From: Fasciolopsis buskii
Taxonomy: Eukaryota; Platyhelminthes; Trematoda; Plagiorchiida; Fasciolidae
NCBI GenBank assembly: GCA_008360955.1
Contig: LUCM01007735.1
Location: forward strand, 81,302-145,301
DNA length: 64,000 nucleotides
Reading direction: 5' to 3'
Shown: piece by piece, positions 63,001 to 64,000 of the stretch
Numbering within the stretch: the stretch's first letter is position 1
Layout of the letters: the number at the start of each line of letters is the position of its first letter
Made by a program: the position numbers and the translations under genes
The notes under the pieces: generated by a model
The model's input: the letters and a program-made list of their open reading frames with translations, nothing else
What the model was told of the DNA's origin: nothing
Database searches by the model: none

Positions 63001-64000
63001 GACGTTCACGTTATTCTATCCTTGTGACCCGTAGTCTTCCCGTCAAAACCTAGCACTCTCACGCAGATTCAAGCCAAGGGTGCTGAAGTCAGAGGGAAAA
63101 CAACAGAATGCATAATAATGGCAGTGCAAGTCTATTAATACATTGCACTTTCTGGTTATGGAACAACGGGGAATTTTTGAGGTCACTGGCCGAAAAGATA
63201 TATCCAAATTTTAATGAGTTAATGAATATGAATGGCGGAAGAATGCTTTACGATGCCGCATACATTTTCAAAAATCCGAGTGCGAAAAATGCTTCTTCTC
63301 TGAATGCATCCGTCTTCTGCACGCCCACGCTATTGACTATCCACAAATCCATGATTCCACTGTATGCTTGATACTACCCGTTTGCCCAAACCGCGATACA
63401 GGGTGGACCAATGTGACCCTAAACTGAGCCGCTGAACAACTGGTCTAACCCAAAAGGAAGCAGGACGAGTTGACGGAAAAGCAGCCCACTAGTGATCGAT
63501 AAATAATGGGTTGATACATGTGCCAACAGAAGGCGGATGTAATGCGTTTTGAAGATTTTCTCCTATTTGATTCTGAAGCCGTGGTTCATAAAGTCTACTC
63601 AGTCGGTAGAATAAAGGATAGTGAAGCAAAGATCAGATGCAAGAAGTGTTATAAATATTGCGGGGCTGACACTAAAATAAATGGAAAAGTGAACCATGGC
63701 AAAAGGTTAAAGTGACATACGAGGTTGGAAAGTAAAGACTCTCGAAATTGAGAACAACACAACGTGGCGAACAAGCTCGTTTTCAGTTATTCGTATTCAT
63801 GCCAATACATAACATTAAATATGGTCTGGAGATGGTTCAAGGGAAATTGTCCGTTTGCATTCACATCAGTTCACAACTCTAAGAATGCGTCTGTGTGTAT
63901 GTTTAATTGGTCAATTTGTCGCACGATCAGGTTGTAGACCACTTGCTGGATAATGACAAGTGGCCCAGGGAAGTTTAAGAGTCTGGACAAATTGTTTCTG
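63001..64000. other. No recognisable gene to the window edge
   Basis: The frame at 63518-63715 (65 codons) ends with a Lys/Cys-rich IRCKKCYKYCG segment. Three cysteines alone do not make a zinc knuckle or finger, because the His/Cys partners are not spaced correctly. Nothing else was recognised. Confidence 0.4.

Overview
The window looks like non-coding DNA from a large metazoan genome, most likely a parasitic flatworm (digenean fluke, possibly tapeworm). Base composition is AT-rich, roughly 60% AT by eye. Stop codons are dense in all six frames and there are no operons or ribosome-binding-site-led genes. The longest open frame is 138 codons, about what chance gives in 64 kb of such DNA. I could assemble no host protein-coding gene, rRNA or functional tRNA. 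The flatworm assignment rests on the wording of the reverse transcriptase (RT) relics and on a tRNA-derived SINE with a hammerhead-like core, both compared with family consensus sequences from memory. No search was run.

What is recognisable is old mobile DNA. (1) A decayed non-LTR RT of CR1/jockey type lies on the + strand at about 4.87-5.56 kb. (2) A short possible RT palm remnant lies on + at 11.74-11.92 kb. (3) A tRNA-derived SINE lies on - at 23.87-24.03 kb. Its body holds a decayed hammerhead ribozyme-like core, with stem I (5 of 6 pairs), stem II (4 pairs) and both core strands in the right order. (4) A second tRNA-like SINE head lies on - at 33.03-33.10 kb, with a fully paired acceptor stem and a neighbouring 8-bp inverted repeat. 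(5) The clearest RT lies on - at 50.25-51.70 kb, with YADD catalytic motif, SPFLFNF, RVRAYG, VLLYGC and a GWGPR tail motif, broken by stops and frameshifts, followed by an A-rich 3' tail. (6) A more decayed relative lies on - at 54.23-55.23 kb, found by collinear short matches. (7) A weak tRNA-like head lies on + at about 62.93-63.00 kb.

The rest (1-4.87, 5.56-11.7, 11.9-23.9, 24.0-33.0, 33.1-50.2, 51.7-54.2, 55.2-62.9 and 63.0-64.0 kb) shows no gene I can support. It contains small structural oddities: an 18-bp perfect palindrome, three hairpins and a decayed 12-14 bp tandem repeat. It is best read as intergenic or long-intron DNA made of ancient, diverged transposon debris.

The retroelements form no pathway with a host gene. 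The LINE RTs would have supplied the machinery that SINEs use for retroposition. The hammerhead-bearing SINE would, when intact, have produced self-cleaving RNA, as known for the Schistosoma Sm-alpha family.
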